The notes beneath the pieces are model-generated. The model had not been told where the DNA came from. It did no database searches and saw nothing but the letters and a program-made list of their open reading frames with translations. Below are positions 1 to 7,857 of a stretch of 32,219 nucleotides of DNA, in pieces; the first letter of the stretch is position 1; every line of letters begins with the position of its first letter. The position numbers and the translations under genes were made by a program. Source of the DNA: Bacteroidota bacterium (GTDB lineage Bacteria; Bacteroidota; Bacteroidia; NS11-12g; UBA955); NCBI GenBank assembly GCA_947451105.1, contig CANFXY010000018.1:1-32219 (forward strand), in the 5' to 3' direction.

Positions 1-869
1 AAAGAAAACAAGCTGTTCAAAAAGATTCCATGTATGTCTTTGGAGTTACCCTCTTTCATTACCACATCTGTAATTGCAGATAATCTTCCACCATGTTTGG
101 CAGAAAAGCCACTTTTGGATAAGTTGATGCTGTTAATGGCATCTGAATTAAAAATAGAATAAAAACCAAAAACGTGGTTGGTGTTGTAAATTGGAATGCC
201 ATCTATTAAGACTAGATTTTGATCTTGGCTTCCACCTCTAACATACATCCCATTGGTTAATTCGGTTCCTGGCATGACACCTGGTAAATGTTTTATGGCT
301 CTTCCCACATCTATTTCACCTGCAAGAGATGGCATATGGCTTATTTGAAAGCCCGGTACTTCAACATATCCATTTTCGATTCTGTCAATAATTTTCATGT
401 TGTGCTGCAAGGCATAAAGAATAAGTTTATTAACCTCCTCGCTATTTTTAATACTTACTTTAGGCGAACCAATGCTGTCATTTTCATCCACGCTTGCTTC
501 TTCTGCTTCTTCAGAAATTTGTATGTCGTTAAATGGGTTTATTTGAACTGCATCCTCGTCCATTTCATTTAATTCGACATCCGCCTGTTTGTTTGACGAA
601 ATGCGCATGGTGTCTATTTTTGCATAAAAGCCTTCTCCGATATAGAGAATGTTTTTAGTGCCATATGGCACGCTGATTGCGTAATAGCCATAGTTGTTGG
701 TAACTGAGCCCGATCCGGTTTGGGGACAGAATACATAAGCACCAATGATAACTTCTCCGGTTTCTTTGTTGCTTAAGAAACCAGATATGGTAAAACTCTG
801 AGCATTAAGGTTAGAAAAGCTTATAAATACGAACAGAATTAAATAGTAAATCTTGCGCAAGCGGTTCAT
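1..869 (-). CDS. TonB-dependent outer-membrane receptor, N-terminal part (runs off the window)
   Basis: Reading leftward from ATG at 869 gives 289 codons with no stop before the window edge. Residues 1-24 are a signal peptide ending in LNAQ. They are followed by a carboxypeptidase-regulatory-like Ig domain (FTISGFLSNKETGEVI, then VTNNYGYYAISVPYG), an acidic linker rich in Glu and Asp, and a plug domain. Plug hallmarks are LPGVMPG, MYVRGGSQDQNLVLIDGIP, VFGFYSIFN and KHGGRLSAITDVVMKEGN. This layout is typical of Bacteroidota TonB-dependent receptors outside the SusC group that import an unknown ligand across the outer membrane with TonB/ExbBD energy. The beta-barrel lies outside the window, so the substrate cannot be guessed. 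The gene is divergent from the glucosaminidase at 982. Confidence 0.9.
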   Translation of the reverse strand, partial: MNRLRKIYYLILFVFISFSNLNAQSFTISGFLSNKETGEVIIGAYVFCPQTGSGSVTNNYGYYAISVPYGTKNILYIGEGFYAKIDTMRISSNKQADVELNEMDEDAVQINPFNDIQISEEAEEASVDENDSIGSPKVSIKNSEEVNKLILYALQHNMKIIDRIENGYVEVPGFQISHMPSLAGEIDVGRAIKHLPGVMPGTELTNGMYVRGGSQDQNLVLIDGIPIYNTNHVFGFYSIFNSDAINSINLSKSGFSAKHGGRLSAITDVVMKEGNSKDIHGIFLNSLFS

Positions 870-882
870 AGTAATTAAAATT

Positions 883-890
883 CAAATGTA
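883..890 (-). promoter_or_regulatory. -7 promoter element of the TonB receptor gene
   Basis: On the minus strand this reads TACATTTG, an exact match to the Bacteroidota -7 consensus TAnnTTTG, 13 nt before the ATG at 869. No convincing -33 TTG was found at the usual distance. Confidence 0.55.
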
Positions 891-913
891 ATAAAAAAAG
901 CGCATTTTATTTG

Positions 914-926
914 AATGTTTAACATT
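914..926. repeat. Perfect short palindrome in a divergent promoter region
   Basis: AATGTT-T-AACATT is a perfect 6-1-6 inverted repeat between two divergent genes, placed between their two -7 elements. It could be an operator, but a palindrome this short and AT-rich could also be chance. Confidence 0.35.
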
Positions 927-963
927 GGCCATAACTTGTGGAAAAGCTAAAAATCTTTGCGCT

Positions 964-971
964 TATCTTTG
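964..971 (+). promoter_or_regulatory. -7 promoter element of the glucosaminidase gene
   Basis: TATCTTTG matches TAnnTTTG exactly and ends 10 nt before the TTG start at 982. A TTG at 936-938 is a possible -33 element, with a slightly long spacing of 25 nt. Confidence 0.5.
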
Positions 972-981
972 AATTTATCAT

Positions 982-1524
982 TTGAAAATCATTCGTCGAC
1001 TTTTAATATCGATATTATTGATTTTTACCTTTCAAAGCTTTGGGGCAAATCACAGTGACTCAAGTTTTATGTCATTGGATACCAGCAATGTACTAAAAGG
1101 TTTAAATTTAAAACGTGTTCCAAATATGGATACCTTGCATAAGGTTGCCCGAAAGTATATGGGCCGTTGGAATTATTTGTTTTTAGCCATTAAAATGGAA
1201 GAAAGCGGGGCTAGTGGGCATTACAGTTGGTTGTCTTCAACCCACTTCAATTTATGCGGAATGCGTTTTCCCCGTGCTCGAAGGACTTATGCGATAGGCG
1301 CTACAAATACCAATTACGCAATCTATAGAAACTGGTTTGAGTGTATGTTGGATTTTAAAATTTACATCGAATCCATTGAAGCCAAATTTATAGAGAAGAA
1401 CAAACGCCCTCCGAGTGATGAAGTTGAGATGATACATTTTATGTTCAATTCATTTAATCATTTTGCAAAATGGAAAAAAGACATGTTGGTTTTAATAAAA
1501 TATGTCAAGAAGAAATATAAGTAA
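982..1524 (+). CDS. Secreted glucosaminidase (GH73-like, lysozyme fold)
   Basis: This is a 180-residue protein that probably cleaves the glycan strand of peptidoglycan in the periplasm. Residues 1-21 form a signal peptide. The rest is a minimal GH73/FlgJ-type domain: the likely catalytic Glu at 73 or 74 (AIKMEESG), the 'NLFGI'-like motif HFNLCGMRF near 88-96, and the aromatic C-terminal motif YAIYRNWFECMLDFKIY at 112-128, which resembles 'Y..Y.sw..Si.Dy' of the family. It has no LysM or SH3 cell-wall binding domain. The start is TTG: a stop codon lies four codons upstream, and the next in-frame ATG would remove the signal peptide. The GT2 gene follows 23 bp later with its own -7 element. Confidence 0.75.
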   Translation: MKIIRRLLISILLIFTFQSFGANHSDSSFMSLDTSNVLKGLNLKRVPNMDTLHKVARKYMGRWNYLFLAIKMEESGASGHYSWLSSTHFNLCGMRFPRARRTYAIGATNTNYAIYRNWFECMLDFKIYIESIEAKFIEKNKRPPSDEVEMIHFMFNSFNHFAKWKKDMLVLIKYVKKKYK

Positions 1525-1535
1525 GCTTTTTCTTT

Positions 1536-1543
1536 TAGTTTTG
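1536..1543 (+). promoter_or_regulatory. -7 promoter element directly before the GT2 gene
   Basis: TAGTTTTG matches TAnnTTTG exactly and ends only 4 nt before the ATG at 1548. Transcription from it would start within about 0-2 nt of the start codon, giving a leaderless mRNA. Confidence 0.5.
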
Positions 1544-1547
1544 TAAG

Positions 1548-2417
1548 ATGTTTGTATCAGGGTTCACCATTGCTAGAAATGTAGTTAAAGCAGACTATCC
1601 AATCAAGGAAGCCGTTTTTTCTATTTTGCCTCTTTGTGACGAAATGATTATAGCGGTAGGTAAAAGCGATGATGATACCTTGAATTATATCAAGTCGTTT
1701 GATTCTCCTAAAATTAAAATTATTGAAACCGTATGGGACGATACTTTAAGAGAAGGTGGTAAAGTATTAGCCATTGAAACCAATAAAGCCATGGATGCCG
1801 TTAATCCAAATGCGGATTGGTGTTTCTATATTCAAGCAGATGAGTGTTTGCACGAGCAATATCTTGAACCTTTGAAAAACCTTATGTTGAAATATAAGGA
1901 TGCACAATCCGTTGACGGTTTGCTTTTTAATTACACCCATTTTTATGGAAGCTACGATTATGTTGCAGACAGCCGACATTGGTACAGAAAAGAAATCCGC
2001 ATTGTTAGACATAATCCTCAAATCCGCTCTTTCAAAGACGCTCAGGGATTTCGCATAAATGGTCAAAAACTCAGAGTAAAGGAAAGCGGAGCTTCTATCT
2101 TTCATTATGGATGGGTTAAGCATCCTAAGCAACAGCTTGAGAAATTAAAACAAGCCAGAAAACTATGGCATTCAGATGAATTTCTTGAGAAAGAATACGC
2201 AGACCTCAATGAATATGATTTTAGCAACGTGGATTCATTGTCGCTTTTTACAGGAAGCCATCCTGCGGTAATTCAAGAGCGCATTCAAATGAAAAATTGG
2301 AAGTTTGAATACGATATAAAAATTAAAAACTTAGGTTTTAAAAAGTCTGTCTTGTATTTTATTGAAAAAATAAGTGGTTGGCGGGTAGGCGAGAATAAGA
2401 ACTACAAAATCATTTAA
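1548..2417 (+). CDS. Family 2 glycosyltransferase (GT-A fold)
   Basis: This is a 289-residue cytoplasmic enzyme expected to transfer a sugar from a nucleotide-sugar donor. The N-terminus VSGFTIARN matches the start of GT2 proteins, and residues 29-60 form the second Rossmann-like unit. The metal-binding DxD position is QADE at 96-99, a common variant in this subgroup. No membrane segment is visible. The acceptor cannot be inferred because no polysaccharide cluster surrounds it. The gene ends in an 8-bp tail-to-tail overlap with the convergent OppC-like permease gene, and no terminator hairpin is visible between them. Confidence 0.85.
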   Translation: MFVSGFTIARNVVKADYPIKEAVFSILPLCDEMIIAVGKSDDDTLNYIKSFDSPKIKIIETVWDDTLREGGKVLAIETNKAMDAVNPNADWCFYIQADECLHEQYLEPLKNLMLKYKDAQSVDGLLFNYTHFYGSYDYVADSRHWYRKEIRIVRHNPQIRSFKDAQGFRINGQKLRVKESGASIFHYGWVKHPKQQLEKLKQARKLWHSDEFLEKEYADLNEYDFSNVDSLSLFTGSHPAVIQERIQMKNWKFEYDIKIKNLGFKKSVLYFIEKISGWRVGENKNYKII

Positions 2418-3474
2418 GGTGTATGTCCAAAGCATCTCTTAATGCAATGCCAAGGAAATTAAATCCCATCACCAACAACATAATGACAAATCCCGGAACT
2501 ATGGCCAAATAGGCATTGTCCCACATAATGTATGGGTAATTCTCTTTAACCATCATGCCCCAACTTGGTGCAGGCGGTGCAATTCCGAATCCAAGAAAAC
2601 TTAAACCAGATTCTAATAAAATGGCGGATCCAAATACAGAGATTGCCAAAACAATTAAGGTGCTTTTTAAATTGGGCAACAAATGTTTAAACATGATTCT
2701 GAATGGAGAATACCCCAAAATTTTAGCCGCTTGAATAAATTCCTTTTCTCTTAAGCTAAACACTTGTCCTCTGACAACACGGGCAACTTCTACCCATGAA
2801 CTGATGCCTATTGCAACGAAAATTTGCCAAAATCCCTTGCCAAGTGCAAAACTAATTGCGGCGACGAGCAACATACTCGGTAAACTCCATATAACGTTGA
2901 TAAACCAAGAAATGGTTAAATCCGTCTTCCCTCTGTAATAACCAGCGATTAATCCTAGCGCCGTGCCAATTAAAAATAGGGATACCAGCACAGCAATAAT
3001 TCCTACGGCTAAGGAAACCCTGCTGCCCAATACAATGCGGCTGAAAACATCACGTCCAAAGCCATCGGTGCCCAATAAAAATGTTTGGGTTTCTATTTTA
3101 TACGGTGCTGGTAATTTAGATAAATCGATGATCTCTGTAATGGTTTTTTCAGGGTAGTAAAGATTTAATCTAATGCTGTCATTTTGGATAGAATAGGAAT
3201 TGATTGCAATGTTATAAATGGGTTCGTTTTGTCCATTAATCCATGCCTCTAAAAATGACTTTTGTATAGGGTTCTCAACTTTGAAAACCTTAATTTTACT
3301 CATTGGTTTTAACAACGCAATAGGTAAGTTGATAAGATTGGAATTACTCGTTTTATCGGGCGTTATAATATTCCCTAATAAGCCCAATACAAAGAATAAA
3401 CTTACAATAATAAAACCAATCAATCCCAAAGGGTGTTTTATGGTTTTTTTGAAAATAGAATCTGTTTTTTTCAA
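2410..3474 (-). CDS. OppC/DppC-type ABC transporter permease
   Basis: This is a 354-residue inner-membrane permease of the dipeptide/oligopeptide (nickel) ABC importer family. It has one N-terminal membrane helix (about 15-37), then roughly 95 residues outside the membrane, longer than in E. coli OppC. The family signature GTDGFGRDVFSR (134-145) and the BPD transport domain follow, with an EAA loop near 244-267 (EKEFIQAAKILGYSPFR) that docks on the ATPase. The C-terminus NFLGIALRDALD is typical. The OppB, ATPase and binding-protein genes are not in the window. The start is TTG: upstream reading hits a stop before any ATG, and the next internal ATG would delete the first helix. It is 51 bp downstream of miaA but has its own -7 element. 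Confidence 0.88.
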   Translation of the reverse strand: MKKTDSIFKKTIKHPLGLIGFIIVSLFFVLGLLGNIITPDKTSNSNLINLPIALLKPMSKIKVFKVENPIQKSFLEAWINGQNEPIYNIAINSYSIQNDSIRLNLYYPEKTITEIIDLSKLPAPYKIETQTFLLGTDGFGRDVFSRIVLGSRVSLAVGIIAVLVSLFLIGTALGLIAGYYRGKTDLTISWFINVIWSLPSMLLVAAISFALGKGFWQIFVAIGISSWVEVARVVRGQVFSLREKEFIQAAKILGYSPFRIMFKHLLPNLKSTLIVLAISVFGSAILLESGLSFLGFGIAPPAPSWGMMVKENYPYIMWDNAYLAIVPGFVIMLLVMGFNFLGIALRDALDIHLK

Positions 3475-3478
3475 GTTA

Positions 3479-3486
3479 CAAATGTA
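3479..3486 (-). promoter_or_regulatory. -7 promoter element directly before the permease gene
   Basis: On the minus strand this reads TACATTTG (an exact TAnnTTTG match), followed by 4 nt and then the TTG start at 3474. The implied mRNA is leaderless. It sits in the miaA-permease gap, so the permease can be expressed separately from miaA. Confidence 0.5.
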
Positions 3487-3525
3487 TTAATTATTATATG
3501 TTTTATCAGTTATTTGTGTAGGCTG

Positions 3526-4371
3526 TTAATCTGTTTGCTTTGTCAACTGGTGTTTAAACCAAGTCTCTTGACGTTTGGCGTAATTTCTCGAGTGCTGCTT
3601 GATTTTATCTATTGTATATTCAATTTTGTTTTCACCCCTGAAATACGGCCACCATTCACTGTATCCAACAGTTTGTAAGGCGTTTAATTCTTGAAATTTT
3701 TCTAGGTTTTTGGCTTCTTCCTCTAAGCCCATTTCAAGCATTTCGTCAACACGTCTGTTTATCCTATCATACAATTCGCTTCTTTCCAAATTCAAAACTT
3801 TATATTCTGTTTCGAATTCGTGCGTAAAATCAGGTATGTCACTTTTGGGAACCTCGATTGCGCTTCCAATTTCAATGGCTCTAATCAACCTTTGAGGATT
3901 TGATAATTCCGTTTTTTTATACAAGTCTAGCGAGATTGACTTTAATTTTTCTTGTAAAAAACCAATGCCAAGTTCAGCATACTTTGCTTCCAATTCCATT
4001 CTAAGTTTGTCATTACTAGGAGGCAAAGGATCAAATCCATTTAACAAGGCTTTAATATACATGCCAGTTCCACCGCAAACCACAAGGTTGTTGTGGGTTT
4101 CAAATAATTTATTTATCAATAAGCGGGCTTCTTTAGCGTAAACTCCAGCGTTATATGCATGGTGTATGCTTGTGTGAGCAATCAAAAAATGTTTTACTTC
4201 GGCTAATTGTTCTTCGCTCGGGCGGGCCACACCGATATTTAATTCTTGAAAGACTTGTCTTGAGTCGGCTGAAATGATCGGCGAATCCAATTTTTTAGCC
4301 AATTCAATTGAAAAAGCTGTTTTACCAACGGCCGTAGGACCAGCCACAATGGTTAATTTTTTATCACTCAT
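3526..4371 (-). CDS. miaA: tRNA dimethylallyltransferase MiaA
   Basis: This enzyme transfers a dimethylallyl group from DMAPP to N6 of adenosine 37 in tRNAs that read codons starting with U. At 281 residues it is somewhat shorter than E. coli MiaA. Visible motifs are the P-loop GPTAVGKT (11-18), SADSRQVF (35-41), which holds the Asp of the active site, GGTGMYIKALLNG from residue 100, LSNPQRLIRAIEI, and the C-terminal ALQTVGYSEWW plus QHSRNYAKRQETWFK that contact tRNA. Its start overlaps the end of the PPK2 gene by 8 bp, so the two are probably translationally coupled in one operon. Confidence 0.97.
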   Translation of the reverse strand: MSDKKLTIVAGPTAVGKTAFSIELAKKLDSPIISADSRQVFQELNIGVARPSEEQLAEVKHFLIAHTSIHHAYNAGVYAKEARLLINKLFETHNNLVVCGGTGMYIKALLNGFDPLPPSNDKLRMELEAKYAELGIGFLQEKLKSISLDLYKKTELSNPQRLIRAIEIGSAIEVPKSDIPDFTHEFETEYKVLNLERSELYDRINRRVDEMLEMGLEEEAKNLEKFQELNALQTVGYSEWWPYFRGENKIEYTIDKIKQHSRNYAKRQETWFKHQLTKQTD

Positions 4372-5251
4372 TCTCTAAGCTAATCTTAGCCTTTTGTAAT
4401 TCTTCTTTTTGTATTTCGTTGATAATAGGATAATCCAATTCTAAAGACTCCAAGGTTTCAGAAACTAGTCGACCAACGATTGCTCGACTAACCCATTGGT
4501 TGTTTGCTGGAACTATATGCCAAGGCGCATATTTACTTGTTGTGTTCTTAATCATGTCTTCATAGGCGATTTGATAGTCATCCCAATGTGCGCGTTCTTG
4601 CAGGTCTGCTGAGTTAAACTTCCATTGTTTTTCAGGTACTTCAATACGTTCTATGAATCGTTTCTTTTGTTCTGCCTTACCTAAATTTAAAAATACTTTT
4701 ATAATAATGGTCCCGTTCAAAACCAAGTGTTTTTCAAGCGCATTTATCGCTTCATATCGGTTTTCCCAAAAATCCTTTTTAATGTCCTTTTTGCTGTTAA
4801 TACCTGGAATATTTTGAGAAAGGATATACTCAGGGTGTACTTTACAAACCAATACTTCTTCGTAATAAGAGCGGTTGAAAACAGCAATTTTTCCTCTTTC
4901 TGGTAATAAGCGGTTGCATCGCCATAAAAAATCATGGTCCAATTCCTCTTTACTTGGTTGTTTGAAATTTACCACATGACAACCTTGTGGATTAACTCCT
5001 GTTAGCACATGTTTGATGCAACTGTCTTTTCCAGCAGCATCTATTGCTTGAAGAACTATAAGTACTGAATATTTATTTTGAGCATAAAGTTTCTCCTGCA
5101 AAATGGAAATTGACTCTTTGTGGCCATCCAATTCCTTTTTTAAGGAATCTTCATTTTTGTAATGCAATGTTTCACTTGGTTTGTAATTTTTCAATTTAAA
5201 ACCCTTGCTGTTTTCAATGCATATTTTTTTGTTGAATAGTATTTTTTTCAT
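4364..5251 (-). CDS. Polyphosphate kinase 2 family protein (PPK2)
   Basis: This is a 295-residue cytoplasmic polyphosphate:nucleotide phosphotransferase that moves phosphate between polyphosphate and AMP, ADP or related nucleotides. The Walker A motif AIDAAGKD is at 69-76, followed by IKHVLTGVNPQGCHV. The lid/Walker B region is GKIAVFNRSYYEEVLV (about 120-135), and RYEAINALEKHLVLNG with FLNLGKAEQKKR lies further on. The QAxDAAGKD form of Walker A and the GVNPQG motif resemble class III (AMP- and ADP-using) enzymes, though nucleotide preference cannot be read safely from sequence. It lies 5 bp after the outer-membrane protein gene and overlaps miaA by 8 bp. Confidence 0.92.
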   Translation of the reverse strand: MKKILFNKKICIENSKGFKLKNYKPSETLHYKNEDSLKKELDGHKESISILQEKLYAQNKYSVLIVLQAIDAAGKDSCIKHVLTGVNPQGCHVVNFKQPSKEELDHDFLWRCNRLLPERGKIAVFNRSYYEEVLVCKVHPEYILSQNIPGINSKKDIKKDFWENRYEAINALEKHLVLNGTIIIKVFLNLGKAEQKKRFIERIEVPEKQWKFNSADLQERAHWDDYQIAYEDMIKNTTSKYAPWHIVPANNQWVSRAIVGRLVSETLESLELDYPIINEIQKEELQKAKISLENE

Positions 5252-5256
5252 AATAA

Positions 5257-5772
5257 TTAAAACATAAAACCAGCTCGAATGACATAAGGCGCATTGTAAA
5301 TATTGTTATTTGGGTACAATAACAAATAATATGCAGATACATACATTTTAGGGATAGGGTTAAATCCACCACCAATTAAAGCATATTGGTTCCAAGTGTT
5401 TTGGAAATTAAGCATTTGGTATTCCGTTTGAGCAAATAAGACTTCGTTGATTTTGTATCGAGCAAAAGCATTTCCACCATAGATTAAATAGGCATTGTTG
5501 CTGTAGTTGATGTTCTTGTAATATTGAAAATTTGCACCTATCCCGCTTGTGAATTTCGGGGTAATCCTATAACCTACCTGAGGCATTACATTGATACTGC
5601 TGTATGTGTTGCTAAGCATTAGTCCGCCCAAACCACCACCAATATTAAAAGTTAAGCGCTCTTTGAAGCTCAATTTTGAAAGGTCTTCCTCCTTGTTTTT
5701 TTGATTTTGGGCCTTAACGTCTAATAAGTTGAGCAGAAGTGCAGTAAAAAATAAAATGTTTTTAAATTTCAT
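5257..5772 (-). CDS. Small outer-membrane beta-barrel protein (unknown function)
   Basis: This is a 171-residue exported protein. Residues 1-21 are a signal peptide ending in VKAQ. After a charged stretch come alternating hydrophobic and aromatic beta strands separated by short turns (LTFNIGGGLGGLML, INVMPQVGYRI, SGIGANFQYY and so on), ending in VIRAGFMF with a C-terminal Phe as in many outer-membrane barrels. The length suits an 8-stranded OmpA/OmpW-like barrel. I do not recognise a specific family. It is the first gene of the likely operon with PPK2 and miaA, and it diverges from serC. Confidence 0.65.
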   Translation of the reverse strand: MKFKNILFFTALLLNLLDVKAQNQKNKEEDLSKLSFKERLTFNIGGGLGGLMLSNTYSSINVMPQVGYRITPKFTSGIGANFQYYKNINYSNNAYLIYGGNAFARYKINEVLFAQTEYQMLNFQNTWNQYALIGGGFNPIPKMYVSAYYLLLYPNNNIYNAPYVIRAGFMF

Positions 5773-5785
5773 TGTTTTATTGTTT

Positions 5786-5793
5786 CAATATTA
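5786..5793 (-). promoter_or_regulatory. Probable -7 element of the outer-membrane protein/PPK2/miaA operon
   Basis: On the minus strand this reads TAATATTG, one mismatch from TAnnTTTG, 13 nt before the ATG at 5772. No well-spaced -33 element was found. Confidence 0.35.
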
Positions 5794-5797
5794 GCTT

Positions 5798-5805
5798 AAT
5801 TTCGC
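5798..5805 (+). promoter_or_regulatory. Probable -7 element of the serine operon
   Basis: TAATTTCG has one mismatch to TAnnTTTG and ends 19 nt before the serC ATG. A TTG at 5772-5774 lies 23 nt upstream and could be the -33 element. Confidence 0.35.
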
Positions 5806-5824
5806 AACATAAAAAATATTCAGT

Positions 5825-6883
5825 ATGTCAAAACTACATAATTTCTCAGCAGGTCCATCTATTCTTCCACAAGAGGCCATCGAAGCGAGCATGGAAGGTA
5901 TTAGAAACTTTGCTGGTACTGGTTTATCCGTATTAGAAGTGTCGCACAGAGGCAAAGAATTTGTTGCTGTTGTAGAAGAAACCCAAGCCATTATTAAAGA
6001 ACTTTTAGGTGTTCCAGATGGTTACGAAGTGTTGTTTTTAGGTGGTGGAGCAAGCACACAATTTTTGATGGTTGCTTATAATTTATTAGAAACAAAAGGC
6101 GCATATTTAAAAACGGGTGTTTGGGCAGCGAATGCAGTTAAAGAAGCTAAATATTTAGGAAATGTTGAAGTGGTAGCAAGCTCTGAGGATAGAAACTATG
6201 CATACATTCCAAAAGGATATACCATTCCAAGCGATGCAGACTATTTCCATTGCACAAGTAACAACACAATTTATGGTAGCCAAATGCAGAGCTTTCCTGA
6301 TAGTCCCGTAACAATGGTTTGCGACATGAGTTCTGATATTTTAAGCAGAAAAATTGATGTATCTAAATTTGGTTTAATATACGCTGGTGCTCAGAAAAAC
6401 ATGGGCCCTGCCGGTGTTACAGTTGTAATTGTAAGAAAAGATATTCTAGGTAAAGTTACCCGCAGAATTCCAAGTATGATGAACTACCAAGTGCACATCG
6501 ATAAAGAAACAATGTTTAACACTCCGCCTGTATTCCCAATTTTCTCTATGTTGCAAAACTTGAAATGGGTTAAAAAAGTAGGTGGAGTTGACGAAATGCA
6601 AAGAAGAGCTGCCGCAAGAGCTGCATTGTTGTACAATGAAGTTGACAACAATCCTTTGTTTGTTGGTACTATTGATAAAGAAGATAGATCACAAATGAAT
6701 GCATGTTTCTTATTGAGCGATGAATCTATGGAAAATCAATTCAATGCAGCGTGGAAAGAAGCAGGAATTTCAGGAATTAAAGGACACCGTTCTGCTGGTG
6801 GTTATAGAGCAAGTATGTACAACGCATTGCCACTTGAAAGTGTTGAAGCGTTGGTAAATGTAATGAGAACCTTTAAAGCATAG
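5825..6883 (+). CDS. serC: Phosphoserine aminotransferase SerC
   Basis: This PLP enzyme of the phosphorylated serine pathway converts 3-phosphohydroxypyruvate and glutamate to O-phosphoserine and 2-oxoglutarate. It often also serves PdxB-type pyridoxal synthesis. At 352 residues it has the usual family length. The N-terminal [11 protein letters not shown] is diagnostic, GGGASTQF (73-80) binds the PLP phosphate, and the Schiff-base lysine is Lys191 in [13 protein letters not shown]. The C-terminal [17 protein letters not shown] is also a family signature. It is the first gene of an operon with serA (15-bp gap) and a DUF1015 gene. Confidence 0.97.
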   Translation: MSKLHNFSAGPSILPQEAIEASMEGIRNFAGTGLSVLEVSHRGKEFVAVVEETQAIIKELLGVPDGYEVLFLGGGASTQFLMVAYNLLETKGAYLKTGVWAANAVKEAKYLGNVEVVASSEDRNYAYIPKGYTIPSDADYFHCTSNNTIYGSQMQSFPDSPVTMVCDMSSDILSRKIDVSKFGLIYAGAQKNMGPAGVTVVIVRKDILGKVTRRIPSMMNYQVHIDKETMFNTPPVFPIFSMLQNLKWVKKVGGVDEMQRRAAARAALLYNEVDNNPLFVGTIDKEDRSQMNACFLLSDESMENQFNAAWKEAGISGIKGHRSAGGYRASMYNALPLESVEALVNVMRTFKA

Positions 6884-6898
6884 AATTCAATCAAGACA

Positions 6899-7855
6899 AT
6901 GAAAATATTAGCAAACGATGGAATAGATGCTTCAGCTAAAATAGCTTTAGAGGCCAATGGTTTTACCATTGATACCAACAATATTCCGCAAATTGAATTG
7001 GCTTCGAAAATCAACAATTACGATGTGCTGTTGGTTAGAAGTGCAACCAAAGTAACTAAGGAAATCTTAGATGCCGCTCCAAATTTAAAATTGGTTGGCC
7101 GCGCTGGTGTGGGTCTCGATAATATTGATACAGTTTATGCAAAAGAAAAAGGTGTTGCTGTGGTTAACACGCCAGCAGCCTCTTCAACATCTGTTGCTGA
7201 ATTGGTGTTCGCCCACATGTTCTCAATATGCAGAATGTTGCAATACAGCAATAGACAAATGCCCGAGAATGGCATGTCTCAATTTAACCAATTGAAAAAA
7301 ACGGCTTCTGCAGGTGTGGAGTTAAAAGGCAAAACCTTAGGTTTAATTGGATTTGGAAGAATTGGACGTGAAGCAGCTAGAATGGCTTTCGGTTTAGGTA
7401 TGAACGTTATCGCTTTTGATCCAATGATTTCAGAGGCCAATGTTGAAATTACTTTTCATGAAGATTCAGGAATTCCAAGCATCACTAAAGCCATCAAAAC
7501 CATTTCAAAAGAGGATGTGTTAAAACAAGCTGATTTTGTTAGTTTACACATTCCCGGTGGACAAGGTTACGTGATTGCAGAAGCTGAATTGAAAATGATG
7601 AAGCCTAATGCTGGGCTAATCAATTGCGCCCGTGGCGGTGTCGTTTGCGAAGCAGATCTAGTTGACGCATTAAACAACAAAACGATTGCTTATGCTGGTG
7701 TTGATGTTTTTGAAAAAGAACCTCCGGTGTATGATGGTATACTTAAATTAGACAACGTCTCTCTTACGCCTCATATTGGTGCAAGCACCAATGAAGCTCA
7801 AAAACGCATAGGTGATGAGATGGCTGAACAAATTATCCGTTTTTTCAATTCGTAA
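6899..7855 (+). CDS. serA: D-3-phosphoglycerate dehydrogenase SerA (short form)
   Basis: This NAD-dependent enzyme oxidises 3-phosphoglycerate to 3-phosphohydroxypyruvate, the first step of serine synthesis. The NAD-binding motif is LIGFGRIGREAA (149-160). Catalytic residues match the family: Arg245 in NCARGG, Glu274 in FEKEPP and His292 in PHIGAS. GRAGVGLDNID (68-77) is the substrate-side signature. At 318 residues it is the short type with no ACT or ASB domain, so serine feedback inhibition of the E. coli kind is not expected. The DUF1015 gene begins 2 bp after its stop. Confidence 0.96.
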   Translation: MKILANDGIDASAKIALEANGFTIDTNNIPQIELASKINNYDVLLVRSATKVTKEILDAAPNLKLVGRAGVGLDNIDTVYAKEKGVAVVNTPAASSTSVAELVFAHMFSICRMLQYSNRQMPENGMSQFNQLKKTASAGVELKGKTLGLIGFGRIGREAARMAFGLGMNVIAFDPMISEANVEITFHEDSGIPSITKAIKTISKEDVLKQADFVSLHIPGGQGYVIAEAELKMMKPNAGLINCARGGVVCEADLVDALNNKTIAYAGVDVFEKEPPVYDGILKLDNVSLTPHIGASTNEAQKRIGDEMAEQIIRFFNS

Positions 7856-7857
7856 TA

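Noticed and set aside
288-572. Plus-strand open frame of 94 codons
   Set aside because: It lies antisense to the TonB receptor, whose plug and regulatory-domain motifs are clear on the minus strand. It shows no protein family features.
3433-3678. Plus-strand open frame crossing the miaA-permease gap
   Set aside because: It is antisense to the ends of two well-supported genes, has low-complexity Phe/Leu/Ile composition and no family motif.
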